Position numbers and translations under genes: made by a program. The notes below the pieces were generated by a model, which ran no database searches, was not told where the DNA came from, and saw nothing but the letters and a program-made list of their open reading frames with translations. From Wolbachia endosymbiont of Spodoptera picta (lineage in GTDB: Bacteria > Pseudomonadota > Alphaproteobacteria > Rickettsiales > Anaplasmataceae): a DNA stretch of 64,000 nt. The stretch lies in contig NZ_CP067976.1 of assembly GCF_018141665.1 (NCBI RefSeq), positions 1,178,001 through 1,242,000 on the forward strand, read 5' to 3'. Shown piece after piece: positions 18,690 to 27,918 of this stretch (the first letter of the stretch is position 1; the number at the start of each line of letters is the position of its first letter).

Positions 18690-19095
18690 TATAGCTCTTT
18701 TTCTAATAGTTTGAATAGCTGGATATTCTTTCTGGCTCAATTTTTTATAGCAAACCAATGGTTTGATTAAAATCAGGAGAATATGGAGGCAGATATATAA
18801 CTTCAGCACCGATACTTTTAACAAATTCACTTATTTTCTATAAAAAGTTGCATTATCCAAAATCACCCAGCAATAAAGCTTGAACTAGCTATTAAAAACG
18901 TCTGTATCGCAGTAGCCTTCAAAAATCATAGGCGCCATAATTTTTCCCTTATTCAAAGCTGCAATCATACTAATACGCTGACTTTTGTGTTATCAATTCC
19001 AGATTAGTCGATATATACAAGAATTTCAGTGTTTTTTGTTGCTATGAGTTTTTTAAGCTCAGCACGTTTTTTCTGCGTCCTTAAATAGTCCTAAT
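18690..19095 (-). pseudogene. IS630-family transposase remnant (copy A)
   Basis: On the minus strand one can read scattered pieces of an IS630 DDE transposase: RTQKKRAELKKLIA and ILVYID near the right end, then the region around NATFYRK, and EFVKSIGAEVIYLPPYSPDF (the usual LPPYSPDLNPIE block). Stop codons and frameshifts break it throughout. The 280 bases at 18690-18969 are nearly identical (3 differences by eye) to 47881-48160, so the two copies share the same decay and come from one defective ancestor. The remaining part of 18487-18690 shows nothing that I can name. Confidence 0.75.
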
Positions 19096-19096
19096 T

Positions 19097-20332
19097 TTAA
19101 TTTGTTTTGAATTTAAAGTCTTTCGTTAGGTTTGCAGAATACATTTCCTTATTATCTTGGTTATAGAAAGTAAATTTGTGATCGTCTAAACCTAATATTG
19201 CAAAGCCAAAGCCGAAAAAGTTTCTAACTTCGTGTGCTAAGTAATTTCTACTATTTGGATAGTTAAATTCTACGTTTTGATAAACAGGTTCTTGATCTTG
19301 AGCGTGTAATAATGCACCGCCGTTTCCAACTATAATCTGATCTGGAACATTATCCATTAATAAAATCTGGGCTATATGAATGTGGCCAGAAACTATGGTA
19401 GTAACATTGCTTGGAAATTTATCTCCAAAAGCTTCAATTTGTGTAAGATTACCATGGCTTTTTAATGTCAAAAATTCTTTTTTTGGAGATCTCCAAAGTG
19501 GTTTATGAGTCAAAAACCACGTGGGCTTATCTTGTATCAATTTATCAAACTGCCTCTCAAAAGCATCAACTGTGCTTTGGGTTGTAAAAATTTCCTCACC
19601 GGATGAAGAGTCGAAGATAAAAAACTTCATCGGCCCAGCATCTAAGAACCAACTGGAAATAAGATCTTCACATTTTTGAGGGAAAAAGGGGTATGAATCT
19701 AAATATCTGAACCATCCTTCATAAGCTCTATTACAACTCTCATGATTTCCACGAACAAAAAGAAAAGGAGATTGTGTTAAAATATCTTTTGCAGGCTCAA
19801 ACCAATCAGCGTACCAAGCTTCTTTGCTATATCCATAAATATCGCCGCACTTTTTTGTGTTTCTACATTTTGTTTGTCTATAATGATAATCACCAACATG
19901 GATAATTAAATCTGGTTTATGAAAAGCGATTGAATCTAAATTTTTTTTCAAAGGCCAGTTATCTACAGAATTACATTCTTGCTGAAATAACATATTTATT
20001 CTACATCCTGTATCGCCAATGAAGGCAATTTTGCTGATCTTTTCCGCTAATACGGGAACTTTTATATTGTCAATACTAATGTTTTGAGCATTTGTTTCTA
20101 CTATCAGTTCACAAACTGTTTCGGTATTGTTAATTGAGCTGCGATTTAGCATTTCTACTGCCTTATTATCGACGTAAGCAATGGGACACATGTTATTGTC
20201 TATAATCGCACGTATGCTTAATTTATTTTCTGGAATGATTTGAGACCATGTGTACAATATTTGTGCATGAGTGGGGTAAAAGCTAATTGTAAGAGATAGA
20301 ATTAAAAAAATGAAGATATTAGCTATTTTCAT
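19097..20332 (-). CDS. Secreted metallophosphoesterase (calcineurin-like)
   Basis: The protein begins with a Sec signal peptide (IFIFLILSLTISFYPTHA, about 6-23), so it acts in the periplasm or outside. It has all motifs of the calcineurin-like phosphoesterase fold in order: FIGDTGCR (first Asp), HVGDYHY (bridging Asp), VRGNHESC (Asn-His), LTHKPLW (His) and VSGHIHIAQ (His-x-His). An N-terminal beta domain of about 90 residues precedes the catalytic domain, as in purple acid phosphatase relatives. The substrate cannot be told. It ends one base from the IS630 relic, so its downstream sequence may have been changed by that insertion. Confidence 0.85.
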   Translation of the reverse strand: MKIANIFIFLILSLTISFYPTHAQILYTWSQIIPENKLSIRAIIDNNMCPIAYVDNKAVEMLNRSSINNTETVCELIVETNAQNISIDNIKVPVLAEKISKIAFIGDTGCRINMLFQQECNSVDNWPLKKNLDSIAFHKPDLIIHVGDYHYRQTKCRNTKKCGDIYGYSKEAWYADWFEPAKDILTQSPFLFVRGNHESCNRAYEGWFRYLDSYPFFPQKCEDLISSWFLDAGPMKFFIFDSSSGEEIFTTQSTVDAFERQFDKLIQDKPTWFLTHKPLWRSPKKEFLTLKSHGNLTQIEAFGDKFPSNVTTIVSGHIHIAQILLMDNVPDQIIVGNGGALLHAQDQEPVYQNVEFNYPNSRNYLAHEVRNFFGFGFAILGLDDHKFTFYNQDNKEMYSANLTKDFKFKTN

Positions 20333-20450
20333 TTGTATAAAGACCTAAATTAAGAATTAGCAGTAAGATTATCTTAAATGATTAAAGTTTGTAACCATAA
20401 AATTCATAGTTAAATTATACAGGCATTTCCTAAATTATCCTAGTATCAGA

Positions 20451-20479
20451 TTGACACTTTAGATGAAAAATCCTAAAAT
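20451..20479 (+). promoter_or_regulatory. Strong sigma-70 promoter before tRNA-Leu and ribA
   Basis: TTGACA at 20451-20456, exactly 17 bases, then TAAAAT at 20474-20479. The start point would be about 35 bases before the tRNA at 20523. Because ribA begins only 20 bases after the tRNA, this promoter probably serves both. Confidence 0.65.
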
Positions 20480-20522
20480 GATTAAGTAATTTAAAGTAAT
20501 TATATAGAAACTAGAATAAAGT

Positions 20523-20610
20523 GCGGTCGTGGTGGAATTGGTAGACACGCAGCGTTGAGGTCGCTGTGGCTCACAAAGCCTTGGAAGTTCAAGTCTTCTC
20601 GACCGCACCA
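20523..20610 (+). tRNA. tRNA-Leu (anticodon GAG)
   Basis: Acceptor GCGGTCG pairs fully with CGACCGC; the anticodon loop is TTGAGGT with GAG closed by CAGCG/CGCTG; a long class II variable arm is present; T-loop TTCAAGT; discriminator A and encoded CCA at 20608-20610. 88 nt. Confidence 0.97.
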
Positions 20611-20630
20611 AGTTGTTTGGTGTAGGTGAA

Positions 20631-21716
20631 ATGTTTATAGGAAATCAAAGTAGAAATAAAGTAGAAAGGGCCATCAGTGAAGTCAGGCGTGGTCTTCCAA
20701 TTTTAATATATGATGATGAAAATAACTATCTATTGCTTGCTGCTGCTGAAACTTTAGAAAAAAATTTATTTAGTCAATATAAGCTTATATCAGGTAATGT
20801 GTATGTTACTTTGACTGCAAGTAAGGTAAAATACATATGTCAGAGTAAAGAACATAGTAGCAAACGTCTGTTGATAAGCAATTTTGATGAACTGCTCCAT
20901 TTAATAAACTGTTCAAAGGAAGATTGGATAAAAGAGTTGCAATGCTCAAAGACAATAGATGCTTATGCTGTTGCCTTGCTTAAGTTCTCAGAATTATTGC
21001 CATACGCGTTAGTGGCTGATATGACTTTTGAGAATAAACATGAAATGCGAAATTGGTGTGAAGAAAATGACATTATTGCACTAAATACGTTACTTGTGAA
21101 TGATTTTCAACAAAATCATAGTGTGTATGAAGTGTGCAAAACATCATTATTTTTAAAACAGACTCAAGAAGTAGATATCATATCTTATAGAACCAAAAGT
21201 GGCGGAAGAGAACATTATGCAATTATCATTGGCAATCCAGATAAAGATAATGAGCCATTAGTGAGAATTCATTCTTCATGCTATACAGGAGACTTATTAG
21301 ACAGCTTATCATGTGATTGCAGAAGCCAGTTACATCAAGCGATTCAAATAATGACCGACTTTGGGAATGGCATTATATTATACTTGATGCAAGATGGGAG
21401 AGGCATTGGTTTAACTAATAAGTTAAGAGCATACAGTATGCAAAGAAAATATAATCTTGATACTGTTGATGCAAATAGAGTATTGGGTTTTGAAGATGAT
21501 GAAAGGAGCTTTGCTGTTGCAGCTAAAATACTTAAGAAATTGAACATTAACAAAATACAATTACTTACAAACAATGGTAGAAAGTTATCAGAGTTGAAAA
21601 ATAACGGTATAGAAGTTACAAAGTGTATACCACTTATTATGGAACGCAATGAATATAATGATTCATATATGGAAACAAAATTTGGCAAGTTAGGCCATGG
21701 ATTAAGGGTTTATTAG
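20631..21716 (+). CDS. ribA: RibBA-type protein: GTP cyclohydrolase II with degenerate DHBP-synthase domain
   Basis: GTP cyclohydrolase II starts riboflavin synthesis. The C-terminal domain (about 190-360) is complete: VRIHSSCYTGDLLDSLSCDC with the zinc cysteines, then QDGRGIGLTNKLRAY and LLTNN. The N-terminal half has the place of DHBP synthase but its acidic catalytic motif is not there (ILIYDDENNYLLLAAAE in place of the DDExRExEGD pattern), so only the cyclohydrolase is likely active. I take the ATG at 20631 (AGGTGA upstream) over the TTG at 20613. It sits between tRNA-Leu and virB8. Published work on the Brugia symbiont reports shared regulators of ribA and this virB operon. Confidence 0.9.
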   Translation: MFIGNQSRNKVERAISEVRRGLPILIYDDENNYLLLAAAETLEKNLFSQYKLISGNVYVTLTASKVKYICQSKEHSSKRLLISNFDELLHLINCSKEDWIKELQCSKTIDAYAVALLKFSELLPYALVADMTFENKHEMRNWCEENDIIALNTLLVNDFQQNHSVYEVCKTSLFLKQTQEVDIISYRTKSGGREHYAIIIGNPDKDNEPLVRIHSSCYTGDLLDSLSCDCRSQLHQAIQIMTDFGNGIILYLMQDGRGIGLTNKLRAYSMQRKYNLDTVDANRVLGFEDDERSFAVAAKILKKLNINKIQLLTNNGRKLSELKNNGIEVTKCIPLIMERNEYNDSYMETKFGKLGHGLRVY

Positions 21717-21788
21717 CTTTTTTGTTATAACTACTTTGTTAGCTTGCTATGTTAATTAATATAAGTTAAGATTTTTAAGAATATTGAG

Positions 21789-22469
21789 ATGCTGAAATTT
21801 TTAAAACAAGAAAAAAGTAATGATTCATTGGATAAGGATATAAATTGGAATTCAAGTCGCTATAGCACAGTTGTTGCTCAGAGAAATACTTTACTTTTAT
21901 TTACATTAATATTACTAGTTGCAATTTCTATAAGCATATTAGCTATATTTAAAATTAGCACAAGTAGCACTATTGAGCCATTCGTTATAGAAATTGATAA
22001 AAAGTCAGGAATAGTGCAATTGGTTGATCCTGTTACAGTAAAACAATATTCTGCAAATGAAACGCTGAACGATTATTTTATTTCAGAGTATATAAAAGCA
22101 AGGGAGGTTTTTGATCCATATAATTATAATTATAATTATTATACAAAAGTAAGGTTGTTTTCTTCGCCTAGTGTATATAGTGAATTTAGCAATTATATAA
22201 AATCGCAGAATATGAATGACCTTTTTAATTTATATTCAGATGCTAAAGGTGAGTTGAAAATTCGTTCAATTCAAAAATTAGGTAACGATGCTCTTCAAGT
22301 GAGATTTTCTATAGAATTTACACGAAAAGATGGAAATTCCTCAAGGAAAAATAAGATAGTTGTGATGTCGTATAAATATGCATCGCTTGAAATGAATGAT
22401 CAGCAAAGATATATTAACCCGTTAGGGTTTCAAGTTATTTCATATAGAGTAGATGATGAATATGTGTAG
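21789..22469 (+). CDS. virB8: T4SS inner-membrane protein VirB8
   Basis: VirB8 is an assembly scaffold of the type IV secretion channel in the inner membrane. The 226-residue protein has the bitopic layout: about 34 cytoplasmic residues, one helix (LLLFTLILLVAISISILAIF, about 36-55) and a periplasmic NTF2-like domain ending NPLGFQVISYRVDDEYV, a typical VirB8 tail. The gene opens virB8-virB9-virB10-virB11-virD4-wspB and overlaps virB9 by 17 bases. A second virB8 copy exists in known Wolbachia genomes but not in this window. Confidence 0.93.
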   Translation: MLKFLKQEKSNDSLDKDINWNSSRYSTVVAQRNTLLLFTLILLVAISISILAIFKISTSSTIEPFVIEIDKKSGIVQLVDPVTVKQYSANETLNDYFISEYIKAREVFDPYNYNYNYYTKVRLFSSPSVYSEFSNYIKSQNMNDLFNLYSDAKGELKIRSIQKLGNDALQVRFSIEFTRKDGNSSRKNKIVVMSYKYASLEMNDQQRYINPLGFQVISYRVDDEYV

Positions 22470-23247
22470 GATATTGTTAGTTTTAGCTTTACTAATAAGT
22501 GGCAACTTAAATGCATCTATTAATAATAAACCTATTTCTGTAGATAGTAGAATAAAGACTTTTGTATATAGCCCTAATGAGGTGTTTACAGTAATTTTTA
22601 GTCAAGGTTACTATTCTTATATTGAGTTTGCAGAAGGGGAAAAAGTCAAAAATATTGCTGTTGGTGATGCATCAAGTTGGAAAATTAATCCTTATGATAA
22701 TAAACTGCTTGTCATGCCATTTGAAGTCAGTAGTCGCACTAACATGATTATTACGACAACTAAAAAGAGAAATTACATTTTTGATCTAATTTCAAGACCA
22801 AATTACGATAAATACCCAGATACTGATGCTAAAAAAGTGGATCATGATTATTCCGTTGAAAAGGATATATCTTACGTAATACGTTTTTATTATCCTCAAG
22901 AAGAAGATGAATTTGATGTTGATTTAGATGAGGTTTCTTTACCTACTCAAATGCAATACATTACAGAAAAGCCAGAAAAAATAATACAAGAAAATAATAC
23001 GAGGTACAACTATACATATATTGATGAAGGTGGTAACGTAGATATAGTTCCAATTGAGTTATTCGATGATGGTTATTTAACCTATTTAAAGTTTAGAAAT
23101 AGTAATAAAATTCCTCAGATTTTTATAGAAGGCGAATCCTGTAAAAGGCTGTTATTTGATGATTATGTTGTAATAAAAGGAGTACATAAAAAGCTATTAA
23201 TGCGTTATGAAGGTAGTGAAGTTGAAGTTATAAATAGGTCACTTTAG
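22453..23247 (+). CDS. virB9: T4SS outer-membrane core protein VirB9
   Basis: VirB9 with VirB7 and VirB10 forms the outer core ring. The protein begins with a signal peptide (RILLVLALLISGNLNA), then the N-terminal CagX/VirB9 domain (VFTVIFSQGYYSYIEFAEGE, GDASSWKINP) and a C-terminal domain that includes RYNYTYIDEGG, then PIELFDDGYLTYLKF and a VVIKGVHKKLLMRYEGSEVEV end. Start ATG at 22453 overlaps virB8; ATG codons a few residues further are alternatives. virB10 begins 17 bases after the stop. Confidence 0.93.
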   Translation: MMNMCRILLVLALLISGNLNASINNKPISVDSRIKTFVYSPNEVFTVIFSQGYYSYIEFAEGEKVKNIAVGDASSWKINPYDNKLLVMPFEVSSRTNMIITTTKKRNYIFDLISRPNYDKYPDTDAKKVDHDYSVEKDISYVIRFYYPQEEDEFDVDLDEVSLPTQMQYITEKPEKIIQENNTRYNYTYIDEGGNVDIVPIELFDDGYLTYLKFRNSNKIPQIFIEGESCKRLLFDDYVVIKGVHKKLLMRYEGSEVEVINRSL

Positions 23248-23263
23248 TTGTGGTACATATAAT

Positions 23264-24775
23264 ATGAGTAAAGAAAGGCATAATAGTGTAGAAGATGAAT
23301 CAGAGATAGAAAGCAAGGTAGTAACAGTTGGCTCTAATCAAGGTTATAAGGCATTGATGATAGTTATGGTAGCGCTCTTAGTTGGTGGAGTGTACTATCT
23401 TTATTTTAGTCCTTCTAATAAAGAGGGTCCAGAGATTGTTAAAAAAGAGGAAACAAAGCAAAACATTCAAGAATTGAAAGGAAAGTTAGAACAAGTTCCA
23501 GATAATGCAATAGTTTCCGAAAGAGTAGTAACTGATCTCTTGCCACCCTTACCTCCTCTTCCTATTCCACAAGTCATACCAGAAGTAAAACAAATCAAAA
23601 AAGAGGAAGTGACAAAAAAAGAAGAGCAACTAAAAGAAATTCCCTTGTCAAATATACCTGTTTTACCAAAGCAAAATTTTCCTTCTGGTAATGTTATTAG
23701 CAATTTGCCTACTTCATTTCCTACAATAGGGGGTGGCGGTTATCCTAGAGACAGACGTAGTGCACAAATGTTAGCAATTTCAGGTAGTAGTGGGGAAGGT
23801 AAAGCTACAGATGCTGTTTTATCCAATACCTCAGCACAATCGAGCAAAGCTACCAAAGCTGGAAAGCTTGGTTTAATGATTATTCAAGGTAAAGTTATTG
23901 ACGCTATTCTTGAAACTGCAATAAGTTCTGACTTACAAGGAATGCTCCGTGCTGTTGTTAGTAGAGACGTTTATGCAGAAACTGGTGATACAATTTTAAT
24001 ACCAAAAGGTTCAAGGTTAATAGGTGGTTATTCATTCGACTCAAATGTTGCAAAAGCCCGCGTGAACATAAATTGGAATAGGATCATTCTTCCTCATGGT
24101 ATAGATGTTGCTATTGCATCATCTGGTACCGATGAGCTTGGAAGGGCAGGGATAGCTGGAATAGTTGATAATAAAATAGCAAGTGCATTATTCTCTTCAG
24201 TGGCACTTGCTGGTGTTTCGATTGGTTCAGCTGTTGTAGGACAAAAAGCCTCTAATCTTATCGATGCGCTAACTGCCATGGATGCAGTGAAGTCTATTAC
24301 TGCAACTGAAATAGATATTTCTTCTCTCAAAGGGGCTATTGTTGAGAGATTGGAGAATTCTATAAAAACTGAAGTTGGGAAGGTAGGAGACGAAAAATGG
24401 AAATTGGGTATTAGGGCTATTGAAAAAATTCGAAATGCTAAAAGTGATCAGGATTTGCTGAGAATAATAAAGGAAGAAATAGTAAGTGTGATAAAAAGTT
24501 CTGGAGCTAGTGGAGTTGATGCAATTACTAGTGATAATATCGGTATAACTTTAGACGATGTACGTCAACTGTTGAGGCAAACTCAGAAAAGAAGCAAATC
24601 TGTTTATGATGAAGCAATAGGGAAGTCAATCAATGATTTTTCCAAAGACATGCGAGATATAGTTGATAGGAGTGTAGATAAAAAACCAACTATTTATGTT
24701 AATCAAGGAACTTCATTGAAAGTATTTGTTAACCAAGATATAGTATTTCCTCCACAGTCAATATTAAATAACTGA
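23264..24775 (+). CDS. virB10: T4SS channel core protein VirB10
   Basis: VirB10 spans from the inner membrane to the outer membrane and links energy to the core complex. Order: cytoplasmic start, one membrane helix (KALMIVMVALLVGGVYYLYF, about 29-48), a Pro-rich and Lys/Glu-rich periplasmic linker (LLPPLPPLPIPQVIPEVK), and a C-terminal TrbI domain with KLGLMIIQGKVIDAILETAI, TILIPKGSRLIGGY and NWNRIILPHGIDV, ending with GTSLKVFVNQDIVFPP. The insertion of about 100 residues between the antenna region and the last strand is longer than in Agrobacterium VirB10 and helical. virB11 starts one base after the stop codon. Confidence 0.94.
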   Translation: MSKERHNSVEDESEIESKVVTVGSNQGYKALMIVMVALLVGGVYYLYFSPSNKEGPEIVKKEETKQNIQELKGKLEQVPDNAIVSERVVTDLLPPLPPLPIPQVIPEVKQIKKEEVTKKEEQLKEIPLSNIPVLPKQNFPSGNVISNLPTSFPTIGGGGYPRDRRSAQMLAISGSSGEGKATDAVLSNTSAQSSKATKAGKLGLMIIQGKVIDAILETAISSDLQGMLRAVVSRDVYAETGDTILIPKGSRLIGGYSFDSNVAKARVNINWNRIILPHGIDVAIASSGTDELGRAGIAGIVDNKIASALFSSVALAGVSIGSAVVGQKASNLIDALTAMDAVKSITATEIDISSLKGAIVERLENSIKTEVGKVGDEKWKLGIRAIEKIRNAKSDQDLLRIIKEEIVSVIKSSGASGVDAITSDNIGITLDDVRQLLRQTQKRSKSVYDEAIGKSINDFSKDMRDIVDRSVDKKPTIYVNQGTSLKVFVNQDIVFPPQSILNN

Positions 24776-24776
24776 A

Positions 24777-25769
24777 ATGAACTATGCTGCACTTGATACA
24801 TATTTGGAGCCATTACAAGGCATATTTCAAGAGGAAGGTGTAAATGAAATATCAATAAATAAACCGAAGGAAGTATGGATTGAAAATCGCGGTGAAATAA
24901 GATGCGAAAAGTTAGAAATATTTGATCTTAATCATTTAAAATCTCTTAGCAGGTTGATTGCTCAAGCTACAGAACAAAAACTGAGCGAAGAGACACCGCT
25001 GCTTTCAGCTACATTACCAAATGGTTATCGTATACAGATAGTGTTTCCTCCAGCATGTGAGCCTGATAAAGTAGTCATTTCAATTCGTAAACCTTCTTCT
25101 ATGCAATTGGCATTGGATGATTATGAAAAAATGGGGGCTTTTTCTGAAACTGTTATAGGAGTGACCGATAATCCAGTAGATCGTCATCTAGATTTGCTAC
25201 TGAAACAAAAAAAAATAAAAGAGTTTTTAGAATATGCTGTAATAAGTAAGAAAAATATCATAATTAGTGGTGGAACTTCCACTGGTAAAACCACTTTTAC
25301 TAATGCTACTTTGCGTGCTATTCCATCTGAAGAAAGAATTATTACTGTTGAAGATGCAAGAGAGATAGTTTTGAATGATCATCCCAATAAAGTCCATTTA
25401 ATTGCTTCTAAAGGAGGGCAAGGCAGGGCAAAAGTGACCACTCAAGATTTGATAGAGGCATGTTTACGTTTAAGACCAGATAGAATAATAGTTGGTGAGC
25501 TGCGTGGAGCAGAAGCTTTTAGTTTTCTTAGAGCAATAAACACTGGCCACCCAGGGTCAATATCAACTCTTCATGCGGATAGTCCGGCAATGGCTCTTGA
25601 GCAAATAAAACTTATGGTTATGCAAGCAAATCTTGGCATTCCCCCAGATCAGATCATACCATACATTAGAAATGTAATTGACATTGTTATTCAACTCAAA
25701 AGGACCAGTGGTGGAAAAAGAAGCATTTCTGAAATATTATTTACTAGATCTTCAAATGAAAATACTTAA
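24777..25769 (+). CDS. virB11: T4SS ATPase VirB11
   Basis: VirB11 is the hexameric traffic ATPase at the cytoplasmic base of the channel. The 330-residue protein has the N-terminal domain (about 1-110) and a RecA-like ATPase domain with Walker A GGTSTGKTT (about 165-173), the Asp box IITVEDAREIVL, Walker B-like LRPDRIIVGELRG and the His box TGHPGSISTLHADS. The length is usual. It starts right after virB10 and precedes virD4 by 30 bases. Confidence 0.96.
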   Translation: MNYAALDTYLEPLQGIFQEEGVNEISINKPKEVWIENRGEIRCEKLEIFDLNHLKSLSRLIAQATEQKLSEETPLLSATLPNGYRIQIVFPPACEPDKVVISIRKPSSMQLALDDYEKMGAFSETVIGVTDNPVDRHLDLLLKQKKIKEFLEYAVISKKNIIISGGTSTGKTTFTNATLRAIPSEERIITVEDAREIVLNDHPNKVHLIASKGGQGRAKVTTQDLIEACLRLRPDRIIVGELRGAEAFSFLRAINTGHPGSISTLHADSPAMALEQIKLMVMQANLGIPPDQIIPYIRNVIDIVIQLKRTSGGKRSISEILFTRSSNENT

Positions 25770-25799
25770 ATTTATACGTAAGTTAAGAAAAAGTAGTTT

Positions 25800-27818
25800 A
25801 TGAGTAATGGAAATCACCTACGCAATATTCTCATAGGAGGTGTAGTATCTTTTAGCATACTTGAATTTTGCTTCTATTTGTCTGGTATATTATTCTATCT
25901 GTTTGTTGACGGTCCAGATGGTGTAGATTTTAGAGCAATTAATCCTAGCTTGACACCTTTTCCTCAAGCTCTCTGGCCGACAATTTTTGATCATATACAA
26001 TATTGTTGGCATCATCCAGAGCTATATAGCTTTGAGCTCAAAATTAAATTAGTTGTATCTTCTGTACTGCCTCAAATTGTTTTGATGATTATTTTGTGGA
26101 ATGTGAGAGAAAGACTAATTGAGTGGCGGCCATTTAAAAAGAAAGAATCACTTCATGGAGATTCACAGTGGGCATCAGAGAAAGACATACGAAAAGCGGG
26201 ATTAAGAAGCAAAAAAGGTCTATTGCTTGGTAAAGATAAGAGAGGATATTTTATTGCTGATGGGTTTCAGCATGCATTGCTCTTTGCACCTACGGGCTCT
26301 GGTAAAGGTGTTGGTTTTGTAATTCCTAATTTGTTATTTTGGAATGATTCGGTAATTGTGCATGATATAAAATTAGAGAACTATGAAATAACAAGTGGTT
26401 GGCGAGAGCGACAAGGACAAAAAGTATATGTATGGAACCCAGCGCAGCCAGATGGGGTAAGCCATTGTTATAATCCACTGGAATGGATTAGTGAAAAACC
26501 TGGACAGATGGTTGACGATGTGCAAAAAATAGCTAACCTAATCATGCCTGAACAAGATTTTTGGCAAAACGAAGCAAGAAGCTTATTTGTTGGGGTGGTA
26601 CTATATTTACTTGCTGCACCAGAGAAAGTTAAATCTTTTGGTGAGGTTGTGCGTACGATGCGTAGCGATGACGTAGTTTACAATCTTGCTGTAGTTTTGG
26701 ACACAATGGGTAAAATAATACATCCGGTAGCGTATATGAACATTGCAGCTTTTTTGCAAAAGGCTGACAAAGAAAGATCAGGTGTTGTGTCAACTATGAA
26801 CTCGTCGCTTGAATTGTGGGCAAACCCATTGATCGATACTGCAACTGCATCAAGTGATTTTAATATTTTGGATTTTAAAAAGAAGAAAACTACAGTTTAT
26901 GTTGGTTTAACTCCTGATAACTTAACTAGGCTCAGGCCTTTAATGCAGGTTTTTTACCAACAGGCAACTGAGTTTTTATGTAGAAAATTGCCATCGGATG
27001 ACGAGCCTTACGGCGTATTATTTTTAATGGATGAGTTTCCAACACTTGGAAAAATGGAGCAATTTCAAACGGGCATCGCATACTTTCGTGGCTATCGAGT
27101 AAGGTTATTTTTAATCGTTCAAGATACTGAACAGCTTAAAGGAATATATGAAGAAGCAGGAATGAACTCCTTTTTATCAAACTCAACCTATAGAATAACT
27201 TTTGCAGCCAATAATATTGAAACGGCTAATTTGATATCTCAGCTTATAGGAAACAAAACTGTACAACAAGAATCATTAAACAAACCTAAATTTTTAGACT
27301 TGAATCCTGCATCAAGATCATTGCATATCTCTGAAACACAGAGAGCATTGCTCTTACCTCAAGAAATTATTATGCTGCCACGTGATGATCAAATAATTTT
27401 GATAGAATCGACTTATCCAATTAAGTCAAAGAAAATTTTGTACTATAGTGATAGCACATTCACAAGGAGGCTGATTAAACCAACACGTGTGCCTACACAA
27501 GAGCCATATGATCCAAACAAGGTCTTTTCTGCTGCTAACAAAGATAAGATTAGTAATGAAGAAGAGAGTAATGCTATTGAAGCTGCTGATTATCCTGTTG
27601 AAGCTAAAACTGAAGATGCAATATACGATGAGCCAGAGATTGAAGATGGATTTGAAGACGAGGATATTGATGATAAATTTGAAGGTGGTGATGGTTTTGA
27701 TGATGAGGAAGACGATGATGGGTTTGATGATGAAGACAGTAAGGATGAATTTGACGATGATGATGAATTTGAAGATGAGGACAAACTAGACGGCAATAAA
27801 ATCGAGGATAGAGGTTAA
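25800..27818 (+). CDS. virD4: T4SS coupling protein VirD4 with acidic tail
   Basis: VirD4 recruits substrates to the T4SS. Two N-terminal membrane segments (about 13-37 and 83-101) anchor a cytoplasmic ATPase with Walker A APTGSGKGV (about 163-171), Walker B LFLMDEFPTLG (about 403-413) and the TraG/VirD4 block VQDTEQLKGIY. The last 80 or so residues are almost only Asp, Glu, Phe and Gly (for example DGFDDEEDDDGFDDED) and are built from GAT/GAA-rich near-repeats. That tail is not needed for the ATPase fold and may be a docking or lineage-variable segment. A strong acidic tail on coupling proteins is known in other Rickettsiales. Confidence 0.95.
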   Translation: MSNGNHLRNILIGGVVSFSILEFCFYLSGILFYLFVDGPDGVDFRAINPSLTPFPQALWPTIFDHIQYCWHHPELYSFELKIKLVVSSVLPQIVLMIILWNVRERLIEWRPFKKKESLHGDSQWASEKDIRKAGLRSKKGLLLGKDKRGYFIADGFQHALLFAPTGSGKGVGFVIPNLLFWNDSVIVHDIKLENYEITSGWRERQGQKVYVWNPAQPDGVSHCYNPLEWISEKPGQMVDDVQKIANLIMPEQDFWQNEARSLFVGVVLYLLAAPEKVKSFGEVVRTMRSDDVVYNLAVVLDTMGKIIHPVAYMNIAAFLQKADKERSGVVSTMNSSLELWANPLIDTATASSDFNILDFKKKKTTVYVGLTPDNLTRLRPLMQVFYQQATEFLCRKLPSDDEPYGVLFLMDEFPTLGKMEQFQTGIAYFRGYRVRLFLIVQDTEQLKGIYEEAGMNSFLSNSTYRITFAANNIETANLISQLIGNKTVQQESLNKPKFLDLNPASRSLHISETQRALLLPQEIIMLPRDDQIILIESTYPIKSKKILYYSDSTFTRRLIKPTRVPTQEPYDPNKVFSAANKDKISNEEESNAIEAADYPVEAKTEDAIYDEPEIEDGFEDEDIDDKFEGGDGFDDEEDDDGFDDEDSKDEFDDDDEFEDEDKLDGNKIEDRG

Positions 27819-27918
27819 TTTTACCTATTTTTTAGTTTAGAAAATAATTAGTTTTTTCATATTAAATCATTTTTAATTAATTAGTACTAGATTAGCTATT
27901 TTAACTAGAGGAATAGTC

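Noticed and set aside
20393..20450. Possible riboswitch (FMN) upstream of ribA
   Set aside because: The tRNA-Leu occupies the leader and no FMN-element core sequence can be found.
27487..27796. Long frames on both strands over the virD4 tail, rich in Met/Leu or Ser
   Set aside because: They are a by-product of the GAT/GAA-rich repeat that codes for the acidic tail of VirD4.
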